DNA of 64,000 nt, taken from positions 1-64,000 of the forward strand of contig NZ_QVAI01000014.1 of the NCBI RefSeq assembly GCF_003427025.1, written 5' to 3'. The stretch comes from Jiangella endophytica. GTDB taxonomy: Bacteria > Actinomycetota > Actinomycetes > Jiangellales > Jiangellaceae. The position numbers and the translations under genes are program-made. Within the stretch, counting starts at the first letter, position 1, and each line of letters starts with the position of its first letter. The notes below the pieces were generated by a model. It was not told the origin of the DNA. It saw nothing but the letters and a program-made list of their open reading frames with translations, and made no database searches. Shown piece after piece: positions 49,037 through 59,037 of the stretch.

Positions 49037-51598
49037 TCAAGCATGGTTGAGGTCAAGGGTCTTCCGCAGGAACGCGCCGGTCCGTGACCCCTCGGCCGCC
49101 GCGACCTCCGACGGCGTCCCCGCGGCGACCACCCGCCCGCCCGCCGCCCCACCGGCCGGTCCCAGGTCGACCACCCAGTCCGCGGTGCGGATGACGTCGA
49201 GGTCATGCTCGATCGCGACCACGGTGTTCCCGGCGTCGACCAGCCGGCGCAGCACGCCGAGCAGCCGTGCGACGTCGTCGACGTGCAGACCGGTGGTGGG
49301 CTCGTCGAGCAGGTAGAGCGTGCGGCCGGTGGACCGCCGGGCCAGCTCCTTCGCCAGCTTGATGCGCTGCGCCTCCCCGCCGGACAGTGTGGTGGTCGGC
49401 TGGCCGAGCTGCAGGTAGCCCAGGCCGACGTCGTCGAGCAGCCGCAGCCGGCTCATCGCCGCGGGCACGTCGGCGAACAGCTCGACCGCCTCGGCCACCG
49501 TCATGGACAGTGCCTCGGCGATGTCGTGGCCGCGGTACTTCGCCCGCAGGACGTCGCGGGTGAACCGGCGGCCGCGGCAGACCGGGCAACGCACCTGCAC
49601 GTCGGGCAGGAAGTGCATCGACACGTTCAGCACTCCGGCGCCGGTGCACCGCTCGCACCGTCCGCCGGGGACGTTGAAGGAGAAGTGCCCGGCGGTGAGG
49701 CCGCGCTCGCGGGCGCCGTCGGTGGTGGCGAACGCCTCGCGGATCGAGGTGAACGCGTCGGAGTAGGTGGCCGCGTTGGACCGCGGCATCCGCCCGGCGG
49801 CCTGCTGGTCGATCGTCACGACCTTGTCCAGGTGCGCCCAGCCGTCGATGCCGTCGTGGTCGCCGGGCGGGTCGCCGGCGCCGTGGAAGCGCTGCCGGCC
49901 GGCCTTGTCGACGATGTCCAGCACCAGCGACGACTTCCCCGACCCGGACGGCCCGGTGACGGCGACCAGCCGGCCCAGCGGCAGGGCGACCGTGACGTCG
50001 TCGAGGTTGTGCGCGCGGGCGCCGCGGACCACGAGCGCCGGCCCGTCCCCGCGGTCCGTGCTCCCCGACGCGGCGCCGGGCACTCTCGACCGGCCGGACA
50101 GGTACGCCCCGGTGACCGACCCCTCGGCCGCCGCGACCTCGTCCGGTGTGCCCGCCGCGACCACGCGGCCGCCGTCGCGACCGGCACCGGGACCGATGTC
50201 GATGACGTGGTCGGCGGCCCGCAGCACCTCGAGGTCGTGCTCGATGACCAGCACGGTGTTGCCGAGGTCGCGCAGCCGGCGCAGCACGTCGACCAGCCGG
50301 GCGACGTCGGCGGGGTGCAGCCCGATGGTCGGCTCGTCCAGCACGTACAGCACGCCGGTGAGCCCGGATCCGAGCAGCGCCGCCAGCCGCAGCCGTTGCG
50401 CCTCGCCCGCGGACAGACTGGGCGTCGACCGCTCCAGCGTCAGGTACTCCACGCCGACGTCCACCAGCCGGCGCACGCGTTCGTGCAGGTCGGCGACGAC
50501 CGGTTCGGCGAATCGCCACTCGCCGTCGTCGACCCGTGCCCGCAGCGCGTCGATCCAGGCGGCCAGCTCGCCGAGAGGCAGCCGGGCGGCATCGACGACG
50601 GTCAGGCCGGCGACGGTCACCCGGCGGCTCTCCGGCCGCAGGCGGCTGCCCTCGCAGTCGGGGCAGGTCTCCTGGCGCAGCAGCCGCTCGGTCTTCTCGC
50701 GGTAGCCGGTGTCCTCGATGCGGTCGGCGTAGCGGCGCAGCACGGCGGTGGCGACACCCTCGAACCGGCCTGCGGCGACGGTGCGCGGCGGCGCGGTCGC
50801 TGCTCCCCCGACGCTGACGTGCCGGCCGAACTCCGGGCTCTCGACGCCGTGCAGCAGCAGGTCGCGCTGGGCGTCGCCGAGGTCGCGGACCGGCACGTAC
50901 GCGTCGAACTCGAAGCCGTAGTGACGGCCGGCGGCGCGCAGTACCGCGATGTTGCGGTCGGTCGTCACCGGGTGCCAGCCCAGCACCGCGCCCTCGGCGA
51001 CGCTGACACCGTCGTCGATCAGCTTGGAGGTGTCGGGCCGCAGGACGACACCGAGGCCGGTGCACGTCGGGCAGGCGCCGGACGGCTTGTTGAAGGAGAA
51101 GTCGCCCATGACGAGGTCGGGCACCTCGGTGCCGCACGACGGGCAGGCCACGGTCTCGGCGTCGCGAGGCTCGCCGGACTCGTCGTCCCACGGGTCGTCG
51201 TCGCCCTCCTGGTAGCTGGGCGGCAGCGGCGCCGCGCACGAGGGGCAGGGGCGGTGGCCGATGCGCGCCCACAGCAGCCTCAGGTAGGTGAACACCTCGG
51301 TGGCGGTGCCGACCGTGGACCGCGGGCTGCGGTTCGTCAGGTACTGGTCGATGCTGATGGAGGGCGACAGACCGGTGATGGAGTCGACCGGAGCCTTGCT
51401 CACCCAGGCGGTGACCAGGCCCAGCGACTCCAGGTACTGACGCTGTCCCTCGCGGTGCAGCAGGTCGAACGCGAGGGTGGACTTGCCGGAGCCGGACCGG
51501 CCGGTCAGCACGACCAGCCGGTTGCGCGGGATGCCGACGGTGAGGTTCTTGAGGTTGTGCAGGCGGGCGTTCGTGACCCTGATCTCGCCGAAATCCAT
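49037..51598 (-). CDS. UvrA-like ABC ATPase (excinuclease subunit A paralogue)
   Basis: An 853-residue soluble protein with two UvrA-type ABC modules: Walker [10 protein letters not shown] near residue 33 and GPSGSGKSS near 545, signatures [12 protein letters not shown] and [12 protein letters not shown], and several CxxC zinc pairs ([37 protein letters not shown]). At 853 residues it is about 100 shorter than housekeeping UvrA. Such UvrA paralogues are found in DNA-intercalating antibiotic clusters and in drug self-resistance. It is divergent from a two-headed MerR gene. Confidence 0.88.
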   Translation of the reverse strand: MDFGEIRVTNARLHNLKNLTVGIPRNRLVVLTGRSGSGKSTLAFDLLHREGQRQYLESLGLVTAWVSKAPVDSITGLSPSISIDQYLTNRSPRSTVGTATEVFTYLRLLWARIGHRPCPSCAAPLPPSYQEGDDDPWDDESGEPRDAETVACPSCGTEVPDLVMGDFSFNKPSGACPTCTGLGVVLRPDTSKLIDDGVSVAEGAVLGWHPVTTDRNIAVLRAAGRHYGFEFDAYVPVRDLGDAQRDLLLHGVESPEFGRHVSVGGAATAPPRTVAAGRFEGVATAVLRRYADRIEDTGYREKTERLLRQETCPDCEGSRLRPESRRVTVAGLTVVDAARLPLGELAAWIDALRARVDDGEWRFAEPVVADLHERVRRLVDVGVEYLTLERSTPSLSAGEAQRLRLAALLGSGLTGVLYVLDEPTIGLHPADVARLVDVLRRLRDLGNTVLVIEHDLEVLRAADHVIDIGPGAGRDGGRVVAAGTPDEVAAAEGSVTGAYLSGRSRVPGAASGSTDRGDGPALVVRGARAHNLDDVTVALPLGRLVAVTGPSGSGKSSLVLDIVDKAGRQRFHGAGDPPGDHDGIDGWAHLDKVVTIDQQAAGRMPRSNAATYSDAFTSIREAFATTDGARERGLTAGHFSFNVPGGRCERCTGAGVLNVSMHFLPDVQVRCPVCRGRRFTRDVLRAKYRGHDIAEALSMTVAEAVELFADVPAAMSRLRLLDDVGLGYLQLGQPTTTLSGGEAQRIKLAKELARRSTGRTLYLLDEPTTGLHVDDVARLLGVLRRLVDAGNTVVAIEHDLDVIRTADWVVDLGPAGGAAGGRVVAAGTPSEVAAAEGSRTGAFLRKTLDLNHA

Positions 51599-51699
51599 CC
51601 TTCAATTCTCTCATTGATTCGCTACTTGAGGGTTGGTCGTGATCAGGGCGCTGCCAGCACCGATAAGCTTCAAGTCCGGCGTTCAACAGGAGGTGACCG

Positions 51700-52407
51700 A
51701 TGGCGCTGCGGCCGGTCGACCTCGCGCGCGCCGTGGGCATCTCGGCCCAGCAGGTCCGCAACTACGAGGAGGACGGCCTGCTGCCGCCGGTGCCGCGGTC
51801 GGCGTCGGGGTACCGGCAGTTCTCCGAACGGCACCGCGAGGCGCTGCTCACCTACCGGGCGCTGCTGGCCGGCTACGGCGTCATCGCGGCGCGCTCGATC
51901 ATGCGATCGGTCCACGACGGCGACGTGCCCGGCGCCCTCGCGCTCGTCGACGCCGTCCACGCCGAGCTGCACGACCAGCGCCGGCAGCTGCACCAGACCG
52001 CCGGCGCGGTCGAGGCGCTCGCCGCCGGCGCCGACGACCTGGGCATCGCCGCGGCACGGGGCGGGCCGGGACTACGGGTCGGCGAGGTGGCCCGGCGCCT
52101 CGGCGTCCTGCCGTCGGCTCTGCGCACCTGGGAGGCGTACGGCCTGCTCGCCCCGGCGCGTGAGCCGGGCACGTCGTACCGCACCTACACCCCCGACGAC
52201 GTCCGCGACGCACAGCTGGTCAACCTGCTGCGGCAGAGCCGGTACGGGCTGCCGCAGGTGCGCCTGGTGCTCGACGAACTGCGCCGCACGGGCAGCACCG
52301 ACGCGCTGCGCGCCGTCCTCGCCCATCGACGCGAGCAGCTGACGGCGCGGGCGCTGGCCATGCTCGACGGCGCCGGCCGGCTGCACGCCTACGTGACCAC
52401 CGGCTGA
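51700..52407 (+). CDS. MerR-type regulator with two helix-turn-helix domains (TioE-like)
   Basis: A 235-residue regulator with two MerR DNA-binding heads in one chain: the first at about residues 4-50 (VDLARAVGISAQQVRNYEED, then GLLPPVPRS), the second at about 124-190 (RVGEVARRLGVLPSALRTWE, then AYGLLAPARE), and no recognisable ligand domain. This matches the TioE family. The thiocoraline cluster also encodes a UvrA-like protein, so the pairing with the divergent UvrA paralogue is meaningful. AGGAGGT lies 5 nt before the ATG. Confidence 0.82.
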   Translation: MALRPVDLARAVGISAQQVRNYEEDGLLPPVPRSASGYRQFSERHREALLTYRALLAGYGVIAARSIMRSVHDGDVPGALALVDAVHAELHDQRRQLHQTAGAVEALAAGADDLGIAAARGGPGLRVGEVARRLGVLPSALRTWEAYGLLAPAREPGTSYRTYTPDDVRDAQLVNLLRQSRYGLPQVRLVLDELRRTGSTDALRAVLAHRREQLTARALAMLDGAGRLHAYVTTG

Positions 52408-52495
52408 GCCACCGGGCCCGTCGGCCCGCCGCTCGAGGGATGACTGTGTCCGATCGTCGGTGGTGGGCCGGCGGTGTGCCCGGGATCGCGTACGA

Positions 52496-52553
52496 CACCA
52501 GGCGTTCTCCCGCTCCACCGGGCATGCATGCCTCGGGATGCACCAGAACGCCT
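52496..52553. repeat. Family-3 palindromic element, copy 2
   Basis: CACCAGGCGTTCTCCC at its left end and AGAACGCCT at its right, with 9-bp outer arms (52500-52508 / 52545-52553) and the same inner CTCCACC.GGCATGCA.GCC as the copy at 35452. It lies in the 278-nt gap between the MerR-type gene and ligD-Pol. Confidence 0.7.
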
Positions 52554-52685
52554 CATGATGGCGCGTCTTTCTGACGGCCGCTCAGAGCATGGCCAGCAGC
52601 GGACTGCCAACGTGCGGCCTCCGGTGAACGGCGCCAGCTCCGGCGACCCCGGGCGCAACCGACCAGCGGACCAGAATGGAGGGCC

Positions 52686-53978
52686 TCATTCGGACTCACT
52701 CATCTGGTCGGGCGTGGAGTCGCGGGCGGCTTCCCGCGCCGCCTCGCGGGCCTCCCGGACCGCCGCGCCGGCGTCGGCCCACGGCGTGCCGGCCCACGGG
52801 TCGTAGTCGACCTCGAGCGGCTCCTGCTCGGGCCGGCGGTCGTCGGGCACGTGCTGCAGGTTGAGCCTGATGCGGTACCAGAGCGAGCTGCGCCCGCGCA
52901 TGCCGTCGACCAGGATGTCGGCCGGCTCCAGGTGCGGCACGACGTCGGCGTGCCTGGCCTTCCAGCGCTCGAGGCCGGCCAGCGCCTCGTCCTTGGTCTT
53001 GGCCCGGGCGACCTCGATGAGCGGCATCGTCTGCGTGCGCCGGCCGGTGCCCTTCGGCGGCTTCTCGGCCGGCCCGAGTCGCTCGGCCAGCTCGAGCAGC
53101 GGCTCCAGTGAGCCGGCCGACGTCTCGATGCCGGCCCACGGGTCGCCGATTTCGGCGAAGCGCCGCGGCGCGGTGGCCAGCGTGTGGTCGCCCGGCCGGC
53201 AGTGCGGCACCTCGTCCCAGTGCAGCGGCATGGACACCCGGGCATCGGCCTTGGCGCGGACGGAGTAGGCGGAGGCGACGGTGCGGTCCTTGGCGTTCTG
53301 GTTGAAGTCGACGAAGACGCCCTCGCGCTCTTCCTTCCACCACTTGGCGGTGGCGATGCCGGGCGCGCGGTTCTCGACCTCGCGGGCCACGGTCTCGGCC
53401 GCCAGCCGCACCTGCCGGTAGGACCAGTGCGGGTCGATGCGCGTGTAGATGTGGAAGCCGCGCGAGCCGGACGTCTTCGGCCACGCGGTGAGCCCGTGGT
53501 CCTGCAGCACCTCGCGCGCGACCTGCGCGACAGCGAGGATCTGCGGCCACTCGATGCCCGGGTTGGGGTCGAGGTCGATGCGCAGCTCGTCGGGACGGTC
53601 GAGGTCGTCGGCGCGGACGGGGTGCGGGTTGAGGTCGACGCAGCCGAGATTGACCACCCAGGCCAGCGCCGCGGCGTCGCGCACGACGACCTCGTCGGCG
53701 GACGTGCCGGAGCGGTAGCGCAGCGTGGCCACCTCGATCCAGTCGGGCCGTTTGTCGGGGGCGCGCTTCTGGAAGAACGCCTCCTGGTCGATGCCCTTGA
53801 CGAACCGCTTGAGGATCATCGGGCGGCCCTCGACGCCGCGCAGCGCGCCGTCGGCCACGGCCAGGTAGTAGCGGACGAGGTCCAGCTTGGTGTGGCCGCC
53901 GTCGGGGAAGACCACCTTGTCCGGATGGGTGATCGTCACCTCACGCCCGGCGACCTCGAGCACCTGCGAGGACGACAT
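52686..53978 (-). CDS. Stand-alone LigD-type primase-polymerase
   Basis: A 430-residue protein of the LigD polymerase domain (PolDom) family used in bacterial non-homologous end joining. Marks are VTITHPDKVVFPDGGHTKLD, the catalytic acid pair in LRIDLDPNPGIEW near residue 133, KTSGSRGFHIYTRI near 165 and VFVDFNQNAKDRTVASAYS. It has an extra C-terminal region of about 120 residues after the polymerase core. Neither Ku nor a ligase domain is in the window. It may add ribonucleotides at broken ends. Confidence 0.88.
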   Translation of the reverse strand: MSSSQVLEVAGREVTITHPDKVVFPDGGHTKLDLVRYYLAVADGALRGVEGRPMILKRFVKGIDQEAFFQKRAPDKRPDWIEVATLRYRSGTSADEVVVRDAAALAWVVNLGCVDLNPHPVRADDLDRPDELRIDLDPNPGIEWPQILAVAQVAREVLQDHGLTAWPKTSGSRGFHIYTRIDPHWSYRQVRLAAETVAREVENRAPGIATAKWWKEEREGVFVDFNQNAKDRTVASAYSVRAKADARVSMPLHWDEVPHCRPGDHTLATAPRRFAEIGDPWAGIETSAGSLEPLLELAERLGPAEKPPKGTGRRTQTMPLIEVARAKTKDEALAGLERWKARHADVVPHLEPADILVDGMRGRSSLWYRIRLNLQHVPDDRRPEQEPLEVDYDPWAGTPWADAGAAVREAREAAREAARDSTPDQMSESE

Positions 53979-54014
53979 GGCACCACCATAGAGCGGCCGG
54001 CCGACAACCGGCGG

Positions 54015-54284
54015 TCACGCCGAGGGCGACGGCACCGCCTGCGGCAACGCGGGCTCCTGCGCCAGCGGCGCCTCGGCCACCGGGTGCTCCACCAGCGCGA
54101 GCACGCGGCTGGCCATGAACCGGGCGGTGCGCACCGGCGTCCCGGAGCGCGTCACCTCCGACACCACGACCACGCCGCGGCTGATGGTGACGTCGACCCG
54201 GCGCCCGGCCTTCGTGGCCACGACCTCGTAGCCGCGCGTGGTGTCGCCGGCGTCGATGACGATCTCGACCCTGTCGCCCCGCAT
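54015..54284 (-). CDS. Uncharacterised small protein
   Basis: An 89-residue protein (MRGDRVEIVIDAGDTTRGYE at the start) with alternating beta strands (GRRVDVTISRGVVVVSEVTR) and a Pro/Ala-rich C-terminus. GGGAGGTG lies 4 nt before the ATG, supporting the start. It lies between LigD-Pol and the divergent PRC-barrel gene. I do not recognise it. Confidence 0.65.
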   Translation of the reverse strand: MRGDRVEIVIDAGDTTRGYEVVATKAGRRVDVTISRGVVVVSEVTRSGTPVRTARFMASRVLALVEHPVAEAPLAQEPALPQAVPSPSA

Positions 54285-54402
54285 GGACACCTCCCACGCC
54301 GCCGTACCTCCACGATGCCACGGGTGACGCGGGCCACGCGTGCGTCCCGGCGCCTGTGGGGTACGGACCGAGGGAGATCGACGTGATCGAAGGGAGTTCC
54401 CG

Positions 54403-54816
54403 ATGACCGCCGAAACCCCGCACACCCTTGTCCGCATGACCGACTCCGGCCTGGCCGTGACCGCCGACGACGACGTCCGCGGCCGCGAGGTCGTGGACCG
54501 CAACGGCGACGAGGTCGGCACCGTCGACGACCTGGTCGTCGACCCGGAGGACGAGAAGGTGCGGTTCCTGCAGGTCGGTTCCGGCGGTTTCCTCGGTCTC
54601 GGCGCGCAGAAGCAGCTGATCCCCGTCGACGCCGTCGTGAAGATCGACGAGAAGGTGCACATCGCCCAGGACCGCGGCCACGTGGCCGGCGCGCCCGCCT
54701 ACGACCCCGACCTCGTGCCCGCCCGGGAGTACTACGAGGAGTTGTACGGCTACTACGGCTACCCGCCGTTCTGGGCGGCCGGCTACGCGTATCCGCCGTA
54801 CCCGTTCTACCTGTGA
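54403..54816 (+). CDS. PRC-barrel domain protein
   Basis: A 137-residue protein with a PRC-barrel at about residues 20-90 (VRGREVVDRNGDEVGTVDDL, GLGAQKQLIPVDAVVKI) and a Tyr/Pro-rich tail (EELYGYYGYPPFWAAG). PRC-barrels in actinobacteria are linked to stress and RNA-processing roles; this one is not assigned. GAAGGGAG precedes the ATG. It is convergent with the antiporter gene, 3 nt apart. Confidence 0.8.
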   Translation: MTAETPHTLVRMTDSGLAVTADDDVRGREVVDRNGDEVGTVDDLVVDPEDEKVRFLQVGSGGFLGLGAQKQLIPVDAVVKIDEKVHIAQDRGHVAGAPAYDPDLVPAREYYEELYGYYGYPPFWAAGYAYPPYPFYL

Positions 54817-54819
54817 CGA

Positions 54820-56448
54820 TCAGTCCGCCGCGGCCGCGGCCTCCTCGTAGTCCAAGCGCTCCAGCTCGCGGCGCATCACCTCGTCGTCCAGTTCGCCGGC
54901 GTCGCGGGCGTCGGTGAGCGCGCGGCGCTGGGCGGCGAGGATCTCGCGGCGGACGGCGAGCATGGTCTCGCGCACCGCCGGCGCGTGCTCGGCCTCCTCG
55001 ACCTCCGCGTCCAGCTCGTCGGCGGAGTGCCGGGCGCGCATCGCCGCGGCGAAACGGTCGCGCATGGTGCCGAGCACGACCGGATCGGTGCCCGGCGGCG
55101 GATGGTCGAGCAGGTCTCGCAAGGTCTGCTCGGCCGCCGCCCGGGCGATCTGACGGGCCCGCCGCACCTCCTCGGACTCCGCCTCCCGCTCGTCCTCGTC
55201 GCTGATGTTCAGCCGCCGGACCAGCAAGGGCAGCGTCGGCGCCTGGATGAGCAGGGTTCCGACGGCGACGACGAACGCGAGCGCCTGGATGGCCGTGCGC
55301 CCGGGAAACGGCTCGCCCGACGCCGTCACGGCCGGCACACCGGCGGCCGCGGCCAGCGTGACCACGCCGCGCATGCCGGACCACGAGATGACCAGCAGCT
55401 GAGCGCGCGGCAGCGGCTGCCACGGGTGCGGCCGTCGTCGTCGCCGCCAGGGGACGCTGAGGTAGCGCCGCCGCAGCGCCCGCTGGCCGTAGGTGAGGAA
55501 CACCCAGAACGGCCGGATCAGCAGCACGGTCAGCAGCACGACGGCCGCGGACAGCAGGTACCGCGGCCACTCGCCGTCGGCCAGCCCCAGATCCTCGAAG
55601 ACGAACTTGAACTGCAGGCCCATGTAGGCGAAGACGAACGCCTCGAGCAGGGTGTCGAGGCTGCGCCAGACCTGCCGGGCCTGCAGCCGAGTCTCGTAGC
55701 CGGCGTTCGCGTCGTGGTGGCCGAGCCAGAACCCGGCCGCGACGACGGCGAGGACGCCGGACGCGTGCAGCTCCTCGGCGAACAGGAACGCCGCGAACGG
55801 CACGACCAGCCCGAGCGCGGTTTCCAGACCGCTCTCGCCCAGCCGCTGCCGGGTCCAGTGCACGCCGGCGGCCAGCGCCAGGCCGACGCCACAGCCGACC
55901 ACCGACGAGTACACGAACAGCAGGACCGCGTTGTCGATGAACGGGTGGCTGCCGGTCGCCGCGGCCACCGCCAGCGTGAAGATCGTCAGGGCGGTCGCGT
56001 CGTTGACCAGGCTCTCGCCGGTCAGGATCGTCATCAGCCGTTTCGGCAGCCCGAGCTTCCGGCCGATCGCCACCGCGCTGACGGCGTCCGGCGGCGCCAC
56101 GACCGCGCCCAGCACCAGCGCCGAGACGACACCGAGCCCGGGCACCACCCAGTTCGCCACCATGCCCGTGACCAGCGTCGACACGATCACCATGCCGACG
56201 CCGAGGGACAGGATCGGACGCAGGTTGCGAGCCAGGCTGTAGACGGAGAAGTCCAGCGCCGCGGAGTACAGCAACGGCGGCAGCACGACGCTGAGGATCA
56301 GCTCCGGCTCCAGCTCGAACCGCGGAAGCCCGGGTACGAACGACACCGCCGAGGCCAGCACCACGACCACGATGGACGGTTGCAGGCCGCGCCGGTTGGC
56401 GACCGCGGTCACCGCGATCGCGCCCACCACCACGAGCAGCAACTGCAT
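54820..56448 (-). CDS. CPA1-family Na+/H+ antiporter
   Basis: A 542-residue membrane transporter with about 12 helices and a hydrophilic C-terminal tail. The proton-binding Asn-Asp is in GESLVNDATALTIF near residue 145, and the conserved SWSGMRGVVTLAAAAG is near 350. The long cytoplasmic tail (about residues 415-542) is charged and helical. It exchanges sodium or potassium for protons across the cytoplasmic membrane. Confidence 0.9.
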   Translation of the reverse strand: MQLLLVVVGAIAVTAVANRRGLQPSIVVVVLASAVSFVPGLPRFELEPELILSVVLPPLLYSAALDFSVYSLARNLRPILSLGVGMVIVSTLVTGMVANWVVPGLGVVSALVLGAVVAPPDAVSAVAIGRKLGLPKRLMTILTGESLVNDATALTIFTLAVAAATGSHPFIDNAVLLFVYSSVVGCGVGLALAAGVHWTRQRLGESGLETALGLVVPFAAFLFAEELHASGVLAVVAAGFWLGHHDANAGYETRLQARQVWRSLDTLLEAFVFAYMGLQFKFVFEDLGLADGEWPRYLLSAAVVLLTVLLIRPFWVFLTYGQRALRRRYLSVPWRRRRRPHPWQPLPRAQLLVISWSGMRGVVTLAAAAGVPAVTASGEPFPGRTAIQALAFVVAVGTLLIQAPTLPLLVRRLNISDEDEREAESEEVRRARQIARAAAEQTLRDLLDHPPPGTDPVVLGTMRDRFAAAMRARHSADELDAEVEEAEHAPAVRETMLAVRREILAAQRRALTDARDAGELDDEVMRRELERLDYEEAAAAAD

Positions 56449-56467
56449 CGTCGAGCAGGTTAGCCCG

Positions 56468-57466
56468 CTACGGGATGTGCTGGACCCCGATCCGCTTGCG
56501 GAACATCCAGTAGACCCAGCTCTGGTAGGCCAGGACGGCCGGCACGAACGGCACCGCCACCCACGTCATCACGGTCAGCGTGTAGTCAGACGACGACGCG
56601 TTCGCGGTGGTCAGGTCGTTCGCCGCGTCCAGCGTGGACGGCAGCACGTCAGGGTAGAGCGCGGCGAACAACGTGGCCGCCGTGGCGGCCACCGCGGCGA
56701 ACGTCGCGACGAACGCCCAGCCCTCGCGGTCGCGCGCGTTGACCGTCGCCCCGGCCGCGATGGCCGCCACCGCGACCAGCGCCGCGACCGCGGCCGGCCA
56801 CGACGGCGTGTCGTCGCGCAGGACCGTCCACAGGAGGAAGCCGGCCACCACCACGGCGACGGGGACCGCGAGCCGGGCGGCCAGCCGCCGCGCCCGGATC
56901 CGGATGTCGCCGACGGTCTTCAGCGCGATGTAGTGAGCGCCGTGCAGCAGCGACAACGAGAGCGTGACGACCCCGCCGAGCAGTGTGTACGGCGTGACGA
57001 TGTCGCCGAGGTCGCCGACGAAGTCGTGCCCGGCGTCCAGCGGCAGCCCCTGCACGAACGCCGCCAGCAGCACGCCCCACACGAACGCCGGGACCACCGA
57101 GCCGACGAAGATCACGAGGTCCCAGCGGTTCCGCCAGGTCTCGGTGTCGCCCTTGGCGCGGTACTCGAAGGCCAGGCCGCGGCCGATCAGCGCGAGCAGG
57201 ATCAGCACCAGCGGCAGGTAGTACGCCGACCACGCCGTGGCGTACCACTCGGGGAACGCGGCGAATGTCGCGCCGACCGCCGTGATGACCCAGACCTCGT
57301 TGCCGTCCCAGACCGGGCCGATGGTGTTGATGAGGACGCGGCGTTCGGTGTCGTCGCGGGCGAACCGGCGGGTGAGGATGCCGACGCCGAAGTCGAAGCC
57401 CTCGAGCGCGAGGTAGCCGATCCAGAGGACCGCGATGAGCAGGAACCACAGGGTGCTCAACTCCAT
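56468..57466 (-). CDS. cydB: Cytochrome bd ubiquinol/menaquinol oxidase, subunit II
   Basis: A 332-residue membrane subunit. MELSTLWFLLIAVLWIGYL and the following GFDFGVGIL are the family's opening. It partners CydA. The ATG at 57466 fits the family start, with GGGGAG upstream; a GTG three codons earlier is an alternative. It lies 14 nt after cydA. No cydDC follows. Confidence 0.93.
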   Translation of the reverse strand: MELSTLWFLLIAVLWIGYLALEGFDFGVGILTRRFARDDTERRVLINTIGPVWDGNEVWVITAVGATFAAFPEWYATAWSAYYLPLVLILLALIGRGLAFEYRAKGDTETWRNRWDLVIFVGSVVPAFVWGVLLAAFVQGLPLDAGHDFVGDLGDIVTPYTLLGGVVTLSLSLLHGAHYIALKTVGDIRIRARRLAARLAVPVAVVVAGFLLWTVLRDDTPSWPAAVAALVAVAAIAAGATVNARDREGWAFVATFAAVAATAATLFAALYPDVLPSTLDAANDLTTANASSSDYTLTVMTWVAVPFVPAVLAYQSWVYWMFRKRIGVQHIP

Positions 57467-57480
57467 GATCTCCACTCCCC

Positions 57481-58950
57481 TCAGTACGCGAAGCTCAACG
57501 GCTTGTCGGCGTCCTCGTCCTCGGCCTCGCGGCCGGCGCCGGGCGGCGCGCCGCCCTCCTCACCCGGTGGCGCGACGTCGGGCAGGCCGGGCCGGGCGTG
57601 CTTGACCAGCAGGTGCACCCAGAGCCAGGTCAGGCCCGCGTACAGGATGGTGAACGCGGCCAGCGAGATGAACACCGTCCGGGCCGTCGTGCTCGGACTG
57701 ACCCCCGACGCCGTGGGCATCAGGCCGAACACCAGCCACGGCTGCCGGCCCATCTCGGTGAAGATCCAGCCGAGCGAGTTGCCGGCCAGCGGCAGCACCG
57801 GCAGGACGGCGGCCGCGCGCAGCGCCCAGCGCGACGTCGGGACCCGTCCGCGTCTGGTCGCCCACAGCTGCCAGAGCGCGATCAGCGCGGCCAGCCCGCC
57901 CATGGTGATCATCATGCGGAACGTCCAGTACGTGACCGGGATGTTCGGGCTGTAGTCGCCCGGGCCGAACTCCTCCTCGTACTGCGCCTGCAGGTCGTTG
58001 ATGCCCTCGACCTCGCCGTCGAACGACCCGGTCGCCAGGAACGACAGCAGCCGCGGCACCTCGATGCTGTAGATCGCCTCGCTGCCGTCGAGCGTGCCGA
58101 TGGTGAACAGCGAGAACGGAGCCGGTTGCTGGGTCTCGTACAGGGCCTCGGCGGCGGCCATCTTCATCGGCTGCACCTCGGTCATGACCTTGCCTTGGAA
58201 GTCGCCGGAGACCGCGACGCCGATGCCGCCGATGAGGACGGTGACGGCGCCGATCCGCAGCGCCGTGCGGAACGCGCCGGCGTCGGACGGCTGGCCGGGC
58301 TCGGCGATCTCCGGGTCGCGCGCACCCTTGACCAGGTGCCACATCGCGACCGCCGCGATCACGCCACCACCGACCATGAACGCGGCGAAGATCGTGTGCG
58401 GGAACGTGACGAGCAGCACCTTGTTCGTCAGCACCGCCCAGATGTCGGTCAGTTCGGCGCGTCCCGCCGCCTCGTTGATCTCATAGCCGACCGGATGCTG
58501 CATGAACGAGTTCGCGGCCAGGATGAAGTACGCCGACAGCAGCGTCCCGCAGGCCGTGATCCAGATCGTCGCCAGGTGGATCTTCGGCGGGATGCGGCCC
58601 CAGCCGAAGATCCAGACGCCGACGAAGACGGACTCCAGGTAGAACGCGAGCAGCGCTTCCATCGCCAGCGGCGCGCCGAACACGTCGCCGACGAAGCGGC
58701 TGAAGTCGCTCCAGTTCATGCCGAACTGGAACTCCTGCACCAGGCCCGTGACCACGCCGACGGCCAGGTTGATGAGCAGCAGCTTCCCGAAGAACTTGGT
58801 CAGCCGCAGCCAGCGCTCGCTCTTCGTGCGCATCCACACCGACTGCATGATCGCGACGAGGAACGTCATGGAGATGGTGAACGGGACGAAGAAGAAGTGC
58901 ACCACCGTCGTGATGCCGAACTGCCAGCGCGCGAGATCCAGCACGTCCAT
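57481..58950 (-). CDS. cydA: Cytochrome bd oxidase, subunit I
   Basis: A 489-residue haem-carrying subunit: VLDLARWQFGITTVVHFFFV with the haem b595-ligand His, NSFMQHPVGYEIN, the quinol-loop SIEVPRLLSF and GWIFTEMGRQPWLVFG. It reduces oxygen to water with high affinity. The short Q-loop is the actinobacterial/Gram-positive type. An acidic C-terminal tail (about 45 residues) is extra. The ATG at 58950 has GAAGGG at better spacing than the ATG at 58956. It is divergent from the BlaI gene. Confidence 0.95.
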   Translation of the reverse strand: MDVLDLARWQFGITTVVHFFFVPFTISMTFLVAIMQSVWMRTKSERWLRLTKFFGKLLLINLAVGVVTGLVQEFQFGMNWSDFSRFVGDVFGAPLAMEALLAFYLESVFVGVWIFGWGRIPPKIHLATIWITACGTLLSAYFILAANSFMQHPVGYEINEAAGRAELTDIWAVLTNKVLLVTFPHTIFAAFMVGGGVIAAVAMWHLVKGARDPEIAEPGQPSDAGAFRTALRIGAVTVLIGGIGVAVSGDFQGKVMTEVQPMKMAAAEALYETQQPAPFSLFTIGTLDGSEAIYSIEVPRLLSFLATGSFDGEVEGINDLQAQYEEEFGPGDYSPNIPVTYWTFRMMITMGGLAALIALWQLWATRRGRVPTSRWALRAAAVLPVLPLAGNSLGWIFTEMGRQPWLVFGLMPTASGVSPSTTARTVFISLAAFTILYAGLTWLWVHLLVKHARPGLPDVAPPGEEGGAPPGAGREAEDEDADKPLSFAY

Positions 58951-58973
58951 CGTCATGCGCCCTTCGGTGCGTA

Positions 58974-59014
58974 CTACGTTCCGTCGTAGATGCTACGACA
59001 TACTGTAGTACTAC
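58974..59014. promoter_or_regulatory. Palindrome cluster between cydA and blaI-type gene (candidate BlaI operator)
   Basis: CTACG/CGTAG inverted arms (58974-58989), CTAC/GTAG arms (58993-59008) and a perfect GTAGTACTAC palindrome (59005-59014). The TAC/GTA-rich sequence resembles BlaI/MecI operators (TACA..TGTA). It sits between divergent genes, so both cydAB and the blaI-type operon could be regulated. Confidence 0.6.
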
Positions 59015-59037
59015 GAGCGGTCGGTAGACTGGGAGAT

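Noticed and set aside
51624-51675. ACTTGA/TCAAGT inverted pair as a MerR operator
   Set aside because: The half-sites are 40 nt apart, far beyond the spacing of MerR operators; probably chance.
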